DNA of 64,000 nt from Eutrophocola sp049446715 (GTDB lineage: Bacteria > Pseudomonadota > Gammaproteobacteria > Pseudomonadales > Pseudohongiellaceae). The position numbers and the translations under genes were made by a program. The stretch covers positions 8,993 to 72,992 of the forward strand of contig JBMTQX010000009.1 of NCBI GenBank assembly GCA_049446715.1, read 5' to 3'. The notes beneath the pieces were generated by a model. The model was not told the origin of the DNA and did not search any database. It saw only the letters and a program-made list of their open reading frames with translations. Positions 25,595 through 34,477 of this stretch are shown in pieces. Numbering within the stretch: the stretch's first letter is position 1; each line of letters begins with the position of its first letter.

Positions 25595-26167
25595 TTATTT
25601 CTTGGCCCGGTTCTGGTACTCACCGGTGCGGGTGTCGATGCGCAGGACATCCCCGATTTCGACGAACAACGGCACTTTCACGGTAGCGCCAGTGGTCAGC
25701 TTAGCAGGCTTGGTGCCGCCCTGGGCGGTGTCACCTTTCAGGCCAGGATCGGTTTCCACCACTTCCAGTTCCACGAAATTCGGTGGGGTTACGTTGATCG
25801 GCGCCTCGTTCCAGGTGGTGACCACGCAGACGTCCTGCTCTTTCAGCCAGTCCAGGGCATCGGACACGGCGGCCTGGTCGGCAGCAACCTGTTCGAAGCT
25901 GCCGTCGGTCTTCATGAAATGCCAGAACTCTCCATCGGTATACAGGTACTCCATGTCGGCATCCATGACATCGGCCCCTTCCAGGGATTCACCGGATTTG
26001 TAGGTACGCTCCCATACCCGGCCATTGAGCAGGTTGCGGAATTTCACGCGGTTGAAGGCCTGGCCCTTGCCCGGCTTCACGAATTCGTTTTCCAGGATCG
26101 TGCAGGGATCGCCTTCCAGTAACACTTTCAGGCCGGATTTGAATTCATTGGTGGAGTAGGTTGCCAT
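25595..26167 (-). CDS. efp: Elongation factor P
   Basis: Translation factor that relieves ribosome stalling at polyproline stretches. The product starting at 26167 is 190 residues with three beta-barrel domains. The modified residue is K34 in the FVKPGKGQAF loop, consistent with the neighbouring beta-lysylation enzymes. The C-terminal VPLFVEIGDVLRIDTRTGEYQNRAKK is the signature end. The open frame extends 13 codons upstream of this start, but they lack family similarity. Confidence 0.97.
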   Translation of the reverse strand: MATYSTNEFKSGLKVLLEGDPCTILENEFVKPGKGQAFNRVKFRNLLNGRVWERTYKSGESLEGADVMDADMEYLYTDGEFWHFMKTDGSFEQVAADQAAVSDALDWLKEQDVCVVTTWNEAPINVTPPNFVELEVVETDPGLKGDTAQGGTKPAKLTTGATVKVPLFVEIGDVLRIDTRTGEYQNRAKK

Positions 26168-26378
26168 GGAAAAACCCCGTGGTTTGGTGTCTGAAAAGTG
26201 GGGCATGATACAAGAATTGGGGGTGAAACAATACTGGTGGGAGCGGAGTGGTCGCTATGTCTTTTTGAGGATCGAAGAAGGGAGGAAGGGGCGTAGCCTG
26301 CAGCGTCGGGAATGAGGTAATGATCTAAACTGCATCAGTTGTCCGCAATATTTACCTGATACTGACAAACCCATTGGC

Positions 26379-26478
26379 GCCCCTTACTCCCTTCCTCCTT
26401 CCGTCCCTTCCTCCTTGCGTCTCTTCCTCCTTATTCTCCCTTTCTCCTTTTCCCGTCCACCTGTATCCTTCCCCTCCC
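26379..26478 (+). repeat. Polypyrimidine tract before epmB
   Basis: About 100 bases almost entirely of C and T, built from degenerate repeats of CTTCCTCCTT, run directly into the epmB start codon. No purine-rich ribosome binding site is possible here. A short purine-rich stretch (GAAGAAGGGAGGAAGGGG, about 26275-26292) lies upstream and could partly pair with it. The remainder of the 311-base efp-epmB gap shows nothing else recognisable. Confidence 0.7.
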
Positions 26479-27498
26479 ATGACTCCCACCCAGAACCCGA
26501 TTCCACTGAAGCCTGTGTCTGCCCGTGAACCGTGGCAGGACATCCTCGCTAACACGGTCAATGATGCCGGAGAACTGGCCCGCCTGCTGGACCTGGACCT
26601 GCAGGCCCTGCCGGCCGACCACCCCCTGCTAAGCGGTTTTCCGGTGCGGGTACCGACGCCCTACCTGGCCCGGATACGACGCGGGGATCCGGCAGACCCG
26701 CTGCTGCGCCAGGTGTTTCCTGACCTGCAGGAAGCCATCGAACATCCTGGATTCGGTCCGGACCCGCTCGCCGAGGCAGACTGCAATCCCCGGCCGGGCA
26801 TCCTGCACAAATATCATGGCCGCGCCCTGCTGGTGGCCACCGGCAGCTGCGCGGTCCATTGCCGCTACTGCTTCCGGCGGCATTTTCCCTACGCCGACAA
26901 TGTGCCCGGCAAGGCGCAGTGGCAGGCAAGCCTGGCCTACATCGGCCAGGATGAAAGCATTAGTGAGGTCATTCTCAGCGGTGGCGACCCGCTGACCCTG
27001 CCGGACATTTACCTGGACTGGTTCTACACCGAACTGGCAGCTTTCCCGCATATCACGCGCATTCGCCTGCACACACGACTGCCGGTGATGATTCCGCAAC
27101 GGATTACCGACACCTTGTGCAACATACTGGCGAATCCGCGCTTTCAGACTATTCTGGTATTGCACAGCAATCATGCGCAGGAACTGGACAGCGAGGTGGA
27201 TGCCGCCTGTCAGCGCCTGGCAGGTGCAGGTGTCACGCTGCTGAACCAGAGCGTGTTGCTCAAGGGCATCAATGATGACGTTGCTGCCCTGGCTGAACTG
27301 AGTGAGCGTCTGTTTCAGGCTGGCGTGCTGCCCTACTACCTGCACCTGCTGGACCGGGTCACCGGCGCGGCGCATTTCGAGGTGACGGCAGAGGACGCCG
27401 ACAGGCTGATGACTCAACTGCGCAACCGGCTGTCCGGGTACCTGGTGCCGACACTGGTGCGTGAAGAACCCGGCGCCGGCGCCAAAACGCCGGTCTGA
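26479..27498 (+). CDS. epmB: EF-P L-lysine 2,3-aminomutase
   Basis: Radical-SAM, PLP-dependent enzyme (YjeK) converting L-lysine to (R)-beta-lysine for EF-P modification. The Fe-S cluster motif is CAVHCRYCFRRHFPY (CxxxCxxC), followed by EVILSGGDPLTL and the PLP-lysine region LLNQSVLLKGINDD. The start at 26479 (MTPTQNPIPLKP) gives 339 residues, close to the family length; upstream in-frame codons are only the pyrimidine tract. It is divergent from efp. Confidence 0.95.
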   Translation: MTPTQNPIPLKPVSAREPWQDILANTVNDAGELARLLDLDLQALPADHPLLSGFPVRVPTPYLARIRRGDPADPLLRQVFPDLQEAIEHPGFGPDPLAEADCNPRPGILHKYHGRALLVATGSCAVHCRYCFRRHFPYADNVPGKAQWQASLAYIGQDESISEVILSGGDPLTLPDIYLDWFYTELAAFPHITRIRLHTRLPVMIPQRITDTLCNILANPRFQTILVLHSNHAQELDSEVDAACQRLAGAGVTLLNQSVLLKGINDDVAALAELSERLFQAGVLPYYLHLLDRVTGAAHFEVTAEDADRLMTQLRNRLSGYLVPTLVREEPGAGAKTPV

Positions 27499-27531
27499 AG
27501 CAGCGGCTCTGCCCGGGGGTGTCAAGTACGG

Positions 27532-29670
27532 GTGCCATGCAGAAGCCCTAGCGAGAGATCAGATCACGGACCAGCAGGTCGCCCGGTAAAGCCATGGTTT
27601 ACGCATACCTCGCCTCCAAACTGTGTTTATCACCAACCAGGAAAAGGAATTTCCGCCCTGACCAGTCCCTCACGACACACATCTCGCACGCCATCGGCAA
27701 CGCCGGCATCAGCGCTGCAAATCAACCTGGTGGGCCAGGACAAGGCCTGGTGCAACCGGCTGCTTAGCGGCTTGCGCCGGGCGCACTTGCGCGTTTGCAT
27801 CGACATGGTTGCTGCTGATACCGATATCGCCGCCACACCCTGCGATCTCTGGCTGCTGACACCGCAGGCTGATGCTGACCGGTTTCTGGCCGCCTATCGG
27901 CAAGCCGATAGTGATACACCGGTAGTTATGCTGGGCAGGACACCTCATGACAAGATGCTGCCTGCCGGTGTCGAGTGGCTGCAGGTTGCTGATGAAAACC
28001 TGATCCTGCAATGCCTGACCTGGCGACTGCAGTGGCAGGCCACTCAACGCCACTGCCACCAGCTGCGCCAAAATCTGGCCCTTCTCGACCGGCAGTACCA
28101 GGACCTCCTGGCCGACTCACCGAAACCGACCGTGCTCATCAGGGATGACAGGATGTTGACCTGCAATAGCGCCTTCAAAGAGTTCTTAGATGCAGGCGCC
28201 GATGCTGCGCTGGCAGGCCAGCGTTTTTCCGCGCTCTTTTGCACCGGCGACAAACAGACATTGGGCCGGCTGTATACCTCGGCTGCACTGGCGGGTAGCC
28301 GGCATACCCTGGTCACCAAAACCCGACAACGACTGGCATGCCAATTCAGTACAGGCATTTACCAGGGCGAACCTTGCCTGTGCGTGACCGTGCAAAAGCA
28401 GACCCGGCAAACCGATGTCGCAACGCAGCCATCTGTCGATATCCTGGCACAACTGGAGAACCTGCCGGTGTTTCACCAGCGCCTGGAGGCAGCGCTGGCC
28501 GCGGGCCAGGGCAAATGCAGCATGCTCCTGGTGGCCCGCATCGATAACTTCCAGCGCGTCCTGGAAACCCTTGGTAAGGCCACCACCATGCAGGTAGTGA
28601 CCGATATTGCCGGCTTCCTGGGTAAAGCCATCAGCAAACCCTATACCGCGAGCAAACTGGGCGCCGATGAATTCGGCATCCTGCTGTTTGACTGTGCAGC
28701 AGATGAGGCCATCAGGGTTGCCGACTATATCCGCAGCCGAGTGAACAACAGCCTGCTGCCACCGGGTATCGATGCGCTCGACTTGAGTGCCTCCATCGGG
28801 CTGGCCAGTATCCATCGCCAGGGGCAAACGGCGGAAGCGCTCATTCACCGGGCAAGACTGAATACGGGCAATACGGTGCAGGGTGCCCCGAAGGCTCCGG
28901 CCAGGCAGCAGCTTGTAAGCCTGCTCCGGAACGCGTTGAAACGGCAAACCCTGCCGCTGGCTTTCCAACCCCTGATCGCCCTGCGTGCCCCCGCGCGATC
29001 AGCATACAAAGTCAGCTGGCAATTGCCGGGCCATGACAGCAGCACCCTGGCTACACAGGGCCTGATGGCAGAGGCCAACATGCAGGGATATGGCATGGCA
29101 ACAGACCGGTGTGTTCTGCAACAACTGTTTACCCGCAACGCGGTCCCGCGTCACGCCGCGCTTTACCTGGTCAGCCTCAGCAGCAACACGCTGGCCGAGC
29201 TCGCCTTTCCGGCCTGGTTTTCCAGGGTGTGCCACAAACACGACCGCTCGCCGGAAGAGTTCCGGTTTGTGATCAGTGAAATCGACATGCACAGCCATCG
29301 CCAGCAGGTCATGAGTTTCTGCAAGCGCCTGGATGCTCTCGGTATCAGCTGGCATTTGTCGGACTTTGGCCGCGCCATGGACCCCCTGGCCGTGCTGGCC
29401 CAAGTCACCCCCGTAGCGGTCCACCTCGATCCGGCATGGCTGGGCGAACTGCAATACAGCAAGCCGCAGCAGGAGTCGCTGGAAAAGCTGGTGGCGGCCG
29501 TTCATCAATATGGTATCGCTGTGCTGGCTACAGAGGTCGCAGACTCGGGCGAGCTACCACAACTGTTCTCGTTGGGCATCGACGGCGTGCAGGGCAATGG
29601 TGTACAGGCGCCCGGTGCTGAACCTGACTATGGTTTCCCGCAAAGCCGGACGCTGACCAGCGCAGCATGA
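27532..29670 (+). CDS. FimX-like degenerate GGDEF/EAL protein
   Basis: A 712-residue protein. After a low-complexity N-terminus comes a response-receiver-like domain (about 62-165), a helix, a PAS-like domain (about 185-290), a GGDEF-like domain (about 305-440) whose motif is GADEF (SKLGADEFGILL), and an EAL-like domain (about 455-695) lacking the EAL signature and metal ligands. This arrangement matches P. aeruginosa FimX, a c-di-GMP-binding regulator of type IV pili, which lies near rhdA-psd there too. Catalysis is unlikely; c-di-GMP binding is possible. The GTG start is uncertain; the true start may lie up to about 45 codons downstream. Confidence 0.75.
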   Translation: MPCRSPSERSDHGPAGRPVKPWFTHTSPPNCVYHQPGKGISALTSPSRHTSRTPSATPASALQINLVGQDKAWCNRLLSGLRRAHLRVCIDMVAADTDIAATPCDLWLLTPQADADRFLAAYRQADSDTPVVMLGRTPHDKMLPAGVEWLQVADENLILQCLTWRLQWQATQRHCHQLRQNLALLDRQYQDLLADSPKPTVLIRDDRMLTCNSAFKEFLDAGADAALAGQRFSALFCTGDKQTLGRLYTSAALAGSRHTLVTKTRQRLACQFSTGIYQGEPCLCVTVQKQTRQTDVATQPSVDILAQLENLPVFHQRLEAALAAGQGKCSMLLVARIDNFQRVLETLGKATTMQVVTDIAGFLGKAISKPYTASKLGADEFGILLFDCAADEAIRVADYIRSRVNNSLLPPGIDALDLSASIGLASIHRQGQTAEALIHRARLNTGNTVQGAPKAPARQQLVSLLRNALKRQTLPLAFQPLIALRAPARSAYKVSWQLPGHDSSTLATQGLMAEANMQGYGMATDRCVLQQLFTRNAVPRHAALYLVSLSSNTLAELAFPAWFSRVCHKHDRSPEEFRFVISEIDMHSHRQQVMSFCKRLDALGISWHLSDFGRAMDPLAVLAQVTPVAVHLDPAWLGELQYSKPQQESLEKLVAAVHQYGIAVLATEVADSGELPQLFSLGIDGVQGNGVQAPGAEPDYGFPQSRTLTSAA

Positions 29671-29761
29671 GCCCGGCAGGGGCGGGTGATTGTCATTCAG
29701 TGGTGTCTGCTTTTTTTCCAAAGACAAGGCAAGACGCGTTACACTATCGCCTGTTTCTGCA

Positions 29762-31207
29762 GTGAGTGAGCAGCAGGCTTTGCCCGACCATACATCCCGC
29801 CATACAGATCGCCAGGACGCCCCGGAGCAGCGATTTTCATCCGCCGGTCAGGACAGGTTTCCCCTGCAATTACGTCACAAGATCGCCCTTAGTTTTGGCC
29901 TGCTGCTGGTCGTTGTAACGACAGCGTTCTGGCTACTGTTCCAGGGTGAGCTCAATCGTTCCCTGCAGGAGTACCAGGATATTCTGGGTCAGTCCCTGGC
30001 GGAGCAGACCGCGTCATCAGTTCGTGAACTGGTGCTGGTGAATGACCTCCTCGGCCTCAATGTGGTGCTGACACAACTGGTGCGCAACGACACCATTCGT
30101 GCCGCCAGTGTGCAGGACATAGACGGCAACCAACTTTCCAGCATCGGTACACCTCCCATGCCCGGCGAAAGCATCAGCCTCTACATGGCTGACATTCGTG
30201 TCCAGGATGCCGTGGCCGGGGTCGTCAGTATCGAACTCAATGCTCGAACCGTGGCAGACTCTAGCGACCGTATGCGCAACCTTTTCCTGCTGCTCCTGGT
30301 GGTGGGGCTTGTGCTGGTAGTCACCACCGCCTTCGCTCTGGCGGGCCAGTTCACGGCACCGCTGCAACAACTGGCCGATACGTTGGCAGAGGACACGGAT
30401 GACGAGGATGACGATCCATCTGCAGAACCGACACTGCGCCTGCAAGCCGGACTCGATGCACTCCTGGCGCGCTATCAGGAAATGGAATCGCGGCTGCTGG
30501 AAACCGGTGTCTGGCAGGGTGACAACGACAGTCTTGAGGAACCCGCACGACTGTCAGCCAGTGTGCTTGTCATCAAGGTCGTGAATATCCATACAGCCGT
30601 CGAAGTCCTGCACCCGTCCACGCTGACCAGGCTGTTGCAGGAATACCTGTTTTACCTGAAACAGGCTGCCCGACTTTATGGCGGTGAATTCCATCGTATC
30701 AATGGCGAGTCCGTTGTCGTTTGTTTTGACGAACGGCAATGTGAAGACAGCCATTCTGCCAACGCCCTGTGTTGCGCCGCTCTGTTCCAGTCGGTCATGG
30801 CGCGCATCAACCACCGCCATCGCAAGAAAGGCGAGCAGGTGCTGGATTTCCTCATGGCTATCCACAGCGGAGATATCTTTATGGCACCAGGCATCGAAGA
30901 CAGTGCTGCGCCTGACCAATTCACTATTCTAGGCAAGATCCTCGATATCACCTACTTCCTGTGCAAACAGTGTGCCCCGAATGAACTGGTCATCAGTGAG
31001 GCCACCTGTACCCAGGCCCGTTATTTTGAAACCTTCAATACCGACGGCGAAAAGGAAGTCAGCATGCCCGCTGACAATGTGTCTTTTATGGCTTATGTTC
31101 TGACCAACGGTTTTGCCGAAGACATGGACAAAATTCGCCAGCAACGTCGTCACATACTGGGTACGGATAAGGGGCCCGACAAACGTACCGAGCAACAGGA
31201 AGTCTGA
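29762..31207 (+). CDS. AhpA/YtjB-like membrane protein with degenerate cyclase domain
   Basis: Two membrane helices (HKIALSFGLLLVVVTTAFWLLF and NLFLLLLVVGLVLVVTTAFALAG) flank a periplasmic domain of about 130 residues, as in the AhpA/YtjB family. The C-terminal cytoplasmic half resembles a class III nucleotide cyclase (LSASVLVIKVVNI, YGGEFHRINGESVVVCFDE, AIHSGDIF, ILGKILDITYFLC). The metal-binding aspartates appear replaced (KVVN, GES), so it is probably a regulatory pseudoenzyme. The open frame extends to a TTG at 29690. The GTG at 29762 is preferred because a TACACTAT -10-like box lies just upstream of it, but the start is uncertain. Confidence 0.7.
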   Translation: MSEQQALPDHTSRHTDRQDAPEQRFSSAGQDRFPLQLRHKIALSFGLLLVVVTTAFWLLFQGELNRSLQEYQDILGQSLAEQTASSVRELVLVNDLLGLNVVLTQLVRNDTIRAASVQDIDGNQLSSIGTPPMPGESISLYMADIRVQDAVAGVVSIELNARTVADSSDRMRNLFLLLLVVGLVLVVTTAFALAGQFTAPLQQLADTLAEDTDDEDDDPSAEPTLRLQAGLDALLARYQEMESRLLETGVWQGDNDSLEEPARLSASVLVIKVVNIHTAVEVLHPSTLTRLLQEYLFYLKQAARLYGGEFHRINGESVVVCFDERQCEDSHSANALCCAALFQSVMARINHRHRKKGEQVLDFLMAIHSGDIFMAPGIEDSAAPDQFTILGKILDITYFLCKQCAPNELVISEATCTQARYFETFNTDGEKEVSMPADNVSFMAYVLTNGFAEDMDKIRQQRRHILGTDKGPDKRTEQQEV

Positions 31208-31305
31208 TCATTCACTTTTCCTGACCAGAAACACTCACTGGATCAGGGCTCAAGGCGGTAAAGGATTATTCGCTGCGCCTCGCGCAGACCATAACGGACT
31301 TAACA

Positions 31306-31840
31306 ATGGACGATCATATCAACGTAAGACATCCTTCTACTTCCCCACCCAGGTTGTCCTGGCGGATGATGATCCGGATTTCCCTATGGCATCAGCCTGA
31401 TGCTTGATCGTAAGCTCAGTTACCGCCTTTTCAGCTCTGCCTCGCAGGCACTCGATTATGTCAGCCAGTCTCATCGCCAGGTCAGCTTACTGCAGCGCTG
31501 TTACAACAACTACAAGACCGGACCGCTGGAGTCCGACTCCCTGTCCCATGTGGATGTCGGCAAACTGCACGAGGAAATTTACAACAGTACCCGTTTCCAG
31601 ACCTGCTCAACCGTGATCATTGACTACGCCATGCCGTAAATGAACGGACTGGAATGCCTAATGGCATTGAAAAATCGCCATATCAAGAAAGTGCTGCTCA
31701 CCGGCCAGGCGTGAAAGCATGCGGTTCATGCGACCCAGGTCGAGCGTACCGGCACCTCGCGACGACCCGGCGGCAGTCTGTAAGTTCAGGACTGCGTCGG
31801 TATCGCCCTCGGGCTTACCTGCGCCTTGTTCCTTTGCGTC
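31306..31840 (+). pseudogene. Decayed response-regulator receiver gene
   Basis: Pieces of one receiver domain occur in successive frames. FYFPTQVVLADDDPDF (about 31338-31382) carries the acidic pocket. ISLMLDRKLSYRLFSSASQALDYV through TVIIDYAMP (31390-31635) includes the phospho-acceptor Asp. After a TAA (31636-31638), MNGLECLMALKNRHIKKVLLTGQA carries the conserved K/T region and ends at a TGA. An ATG at 31306 probably marks the original start. At least two frameshifts and two stops show decay. The remaining bases to parC (31841-32086) contain only a GGGTGCC/GGCACCC hairpin at 32002-32020 and no gene. Confidence 0.75.
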
Positions 31841-32086
31841 CGCCATTATGGCCGGTAACCTGCCGAAACAGCCGTGACCGGCCCGAACATTTTTATGCAA
31901 AGGGTCATCGGAATAGTGAAATTACGGGAGTTTTACCAAACCTGGCTGGCGCGCCTGAAGGTTCATCACCCCGTTGGACAGGACCCATGCGCATTCTGCA
32001 GGGGTGCCATGTCGGCACCCATAGAGGATGGGATTTAGCCACGATCTGCCGGCCACAAATTCCGGCACAGATGCGTGGCAACCCGA

Positions 32087-34342
32087 TTACTTGTCCTGTA
32101 CCACGACACTGTCGACCTTGCGGAAGCCCTGGGGCAGTTTGTTGCCCCGCCGACCGCGCTCGCCACGGTAGTGTTCCAGATCGTTCATGGACAGGTTGAA
32201 ATGGCGTTTACCGGAATGAATCACCAGCACCTGGTCGGCATGCATGACTGCAATGGCAGCCACGTATTCCACGCGCTCGGCTACCCGGGCCGACGGTATA
32301 CCGATGATCTTGTTGCCCTTGCCCTTGGCCAGTTCCGGCAGTTCACTCAGTTTGAACATGAGCATGCGGCCTTCGTTAGTGATGGCCACCACTTCACTGC
32401 TTCCGATGTCATCCACCGGCACCGGTGACAGCACCTTGGCTCCCTTGGGCAGGTTCAGCAAGGCCTTACCGGCCTTGTTCTTGCTAACTAGGTTTTCCAT
32501 TTTCGTGATGAAACCGTAACCGGCGTCCGATGCAATCAGGCACAGCCGGCTGGCATCACCGATCATCAGGCCCATGAACGTGGCACCTGATGGCGGCTTC
32601 ACACGTCCCGACAGCGGTTCGCCCATGCCGCGTGCACTGGGCAGTGAGTGGGCCGGCAACGTGTAGGAACGACCGGTGGAATCCAGGAACACCGCATTCT
32701 GGTTGCTCTTGCCGCGGGCAAACAGTTTCAGTTTGTCGCCGGACTTGTAGGCCAGAGTGGAAGGATCAACCTCGTGCCCCTTGGCTGCGCGGACCCAGCC
32801 ACCTTCCGACAGAATGACCGTTACCGGCTCGGTGGAGATCAGCTCCTCTTCCCTGAAAGCGACCGCTTCCTCGCGGATCACCAGCTCGGAACGACGGTCA
32901 TCTCCGTAGGTGTCGGCATCAGCCTGGATCTCGTTCTTGATCAGTGTTTTCAGCCGTGCTTTCGACGCCAGGGTTTTTTCCAGGGCATCACGCTCTTCAG
33001 CCAGCTCCTTCTGCTCGCCCTTGATCTTCATTTCTTCCAGCTTGGCAAGATTACGCAGCTTCAACTCGAGAATGGCTTCCGCCTGGGTATCGGTGAGCTT
33101 GAAGGTTTTCATCAGCACCGGCTTGGGCTTGTCTTCGGTGCGGATGATCCTGATGACTTCGTCGATATTGAGGTAGGCGATGAGCAAGGCATCCAGGATA
33201 TGCATCCGGGCCTTGATCTTCTCCAGGCGGTAATTGAGGCGGCGGGTAACGGTGGTCGTACGGAACTCCAGCCATTCCTTGAGCAGGGCCACCAGCGGCT
33301 TGACCTGTGGCTTGCCATCAATGCCGATCATGTTGAAGTTGGTGCGGTAACTGCGCTCCAGATCTGTGGTGGAGAACAGGTGCGCCATGACCGCATCCAC
33401 ATCTACACGATTGGAGCGCGGCTCGATGACAATGCGGGTCGGGTTTTCATGGTCGGATTCGTCGCGGATATCGACGATCATCGGCAGTTTCTTTTTCTGC
33501 ATCTGCACCGCAATCTGCTCCAGCACCTTGGCGCCGGACACCTGGTACGGCAGCGCAGTAATCACAATGTCACCGTTTTCCCTGGCATAAACAGCCCGGC
33601 TTTTGAGCATGCCGCGCCCGGTTTCGTAAATCTCGGCAATTTCGACAGGCGGCGTAATGATCTCGGCATAGGTCGGGAAATCTGGTCCCTTCACGAACTT
33701 CATCAGGTCGGCGGTGGTCGCTTTGGGGTTATCCAGCAGGTGGATACAGGCCTGGGCCACTTCCCGCAGGTTGTGCGGCAGGATATCGGTGGCCATACCA
33801 ACCGCAATTCCGCTGCCACCATTGAGCAGGACGTTAGGCAGGCGCGCCGGTAGGATCTGCGGCTCTTCCAGTTCGCCGTCAAAATTGAGTTTCCAGTCCA
33901 CCGTGTCCTGGCCCAGTTCGCTGAGCAGCACATCCGCATAGGCGCGCATCTTGGACTCGGTGTAACGCATGGCAGCAAAGGATTTCGGGTCATCGGGTGA
34001 ACCCCAGTTGCCCTGGCCGTCGATGATGGGATAGCGGTAGGAAAACGGCTGCGCCATGAGCACCATCGCTTCGTAACAGGCAGAGTCACCATGGGGGTGA
34101 TACTTGCCGATGACGTCACCAATAGTACGGGCAGACTTCTTGTACTTGGCCGTGGACTTCAGTCCCAGCTCCGACATGGCATACACGATGCGGCGCTGCA
34201 CCGGCTTCAGGCCATCGCCGATATGCGGCAGCGCCCGGTCGTTGATGACGTACATCGAATAGTTCAGGTACGACTGCTCCACGAACTTGCGCAGCGCCAT
34301 TTGTTCGAAGCCGTCTTCAGAAAGGGTAATGTTGTCTGTCAT
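32087..34342 (-). CDS. parC: DNA topoisomerase IV subunit A
   Basis: A-subunit of the type IIA topoisomerase that decatenates daughter chromosomes. 751 residues, normal for ParC. The active-site tyrosine is in AAMRYTESKMRAYA (about residue 120). The quinolone-resistance region reads KYHPHGDSACYEAMVLMAQPF. The breakage-reunion domain is followed by a C-terminal beta-pinwheel without the gyrase GyrA box. It is downstream of parE on the same strand, separated by 135 bases that hold a long hairpin. Confidence 0.96.
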   Translation of the reverse strand: MTDNITLSEDGFEQMALRKFVEQSYLNYSMYVINDRALPHIGDGLKPVQRRIVYAMSELGLKSTAKYKKSARTIGDVIGKYHPHGDSACYEAMVLMAQPFSYRYPIIDGQGNWGSPDDPKSFAAMRYTESKMRAYADVLLSELGQDTVDWKLNFDGELEEPQILPARLPNVLLNGGSGIAVGMATDILPHNLREVAQACIHLLDNPKATTADLMKFVKGPDFPTYAEIITPPVEIAEIYETGRGMLKSRAVYARENGDIVITALPYQVSGAKVLEQIAVQMQKKKLPMIVDIRDESDHENPTRIVIEPRSNRVDVDAVMAHLFSTTDLERSYRTNFNMIGIDGKPQVKPLVALLKEWLEFRTTTVTRRLNYRLEKIKARMHILDALLIAYLNIDEVIRIIRTEDKPKPVLMKTFKLTDTQAEAILELKLRNLAKLEEMKIKGEQKELAEERDALEKTLASKARLKTLIKNEIQADADTYGDDRRSELVIREEAVAFREEELISTEPVTVILSEGGWVRAAKGHEVDPSTLAYKSGDKLKLFARGKSNQNAVFLDSTGRSYTLPAHSLPSARGMGEPLSGRVKPPSGATFMGLMIGDASRLCLIASDAGYGFITKMENLVSKNKAGKALLNLPKGAKVLSPVPVDDIGSSEVVAITNEGRMLMFKLSELPELAKGKGNKIIGIPSARVAERVEYVAAIAVMHADQVLVIHSGKRHFNLSMNDLEHYRGERGRRGNKLPQGFRKVDSVVVQDK

Positions 34343-34393
34343 ATTCTTTTTGGTTCAATTTAATACGTTACTTAAAGTGTTCTTCTCTGGGAA

Positions 34394-34473
34394 CGGATGC
34401 CGGAGGCAAGAGACAGGATGCAAGAAGAAACCTTCACGATCACCTGCATCCTGTCTCTTGCCTCCTGCATCCG
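34394..34473. repeat. 29-bp inverted repeat between parE and parC
   Basis: The arms 34394-34422 and 34445-34473 pair over 29 bp with a single mismatch, around a 22-base loop. The core includes GGAGGCAAGAGACAGGATGC. It starts four bases after the parE stop (minus strand) and has no terminator-like T run in that direction. Each arm itself contains the word GGATGC twice. It looks like a dispersed hairpin element rather than a simple terminator. Confidence 0.85.
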
Positions 34474-34477
34474 CTTT

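Noticed and set aside
31654..32199. 181-codon plus-strand ORF before parC
   Set aside because: Arg/Pro-rich, runs through the receiver remnant and into the antisense of parC; no domain.
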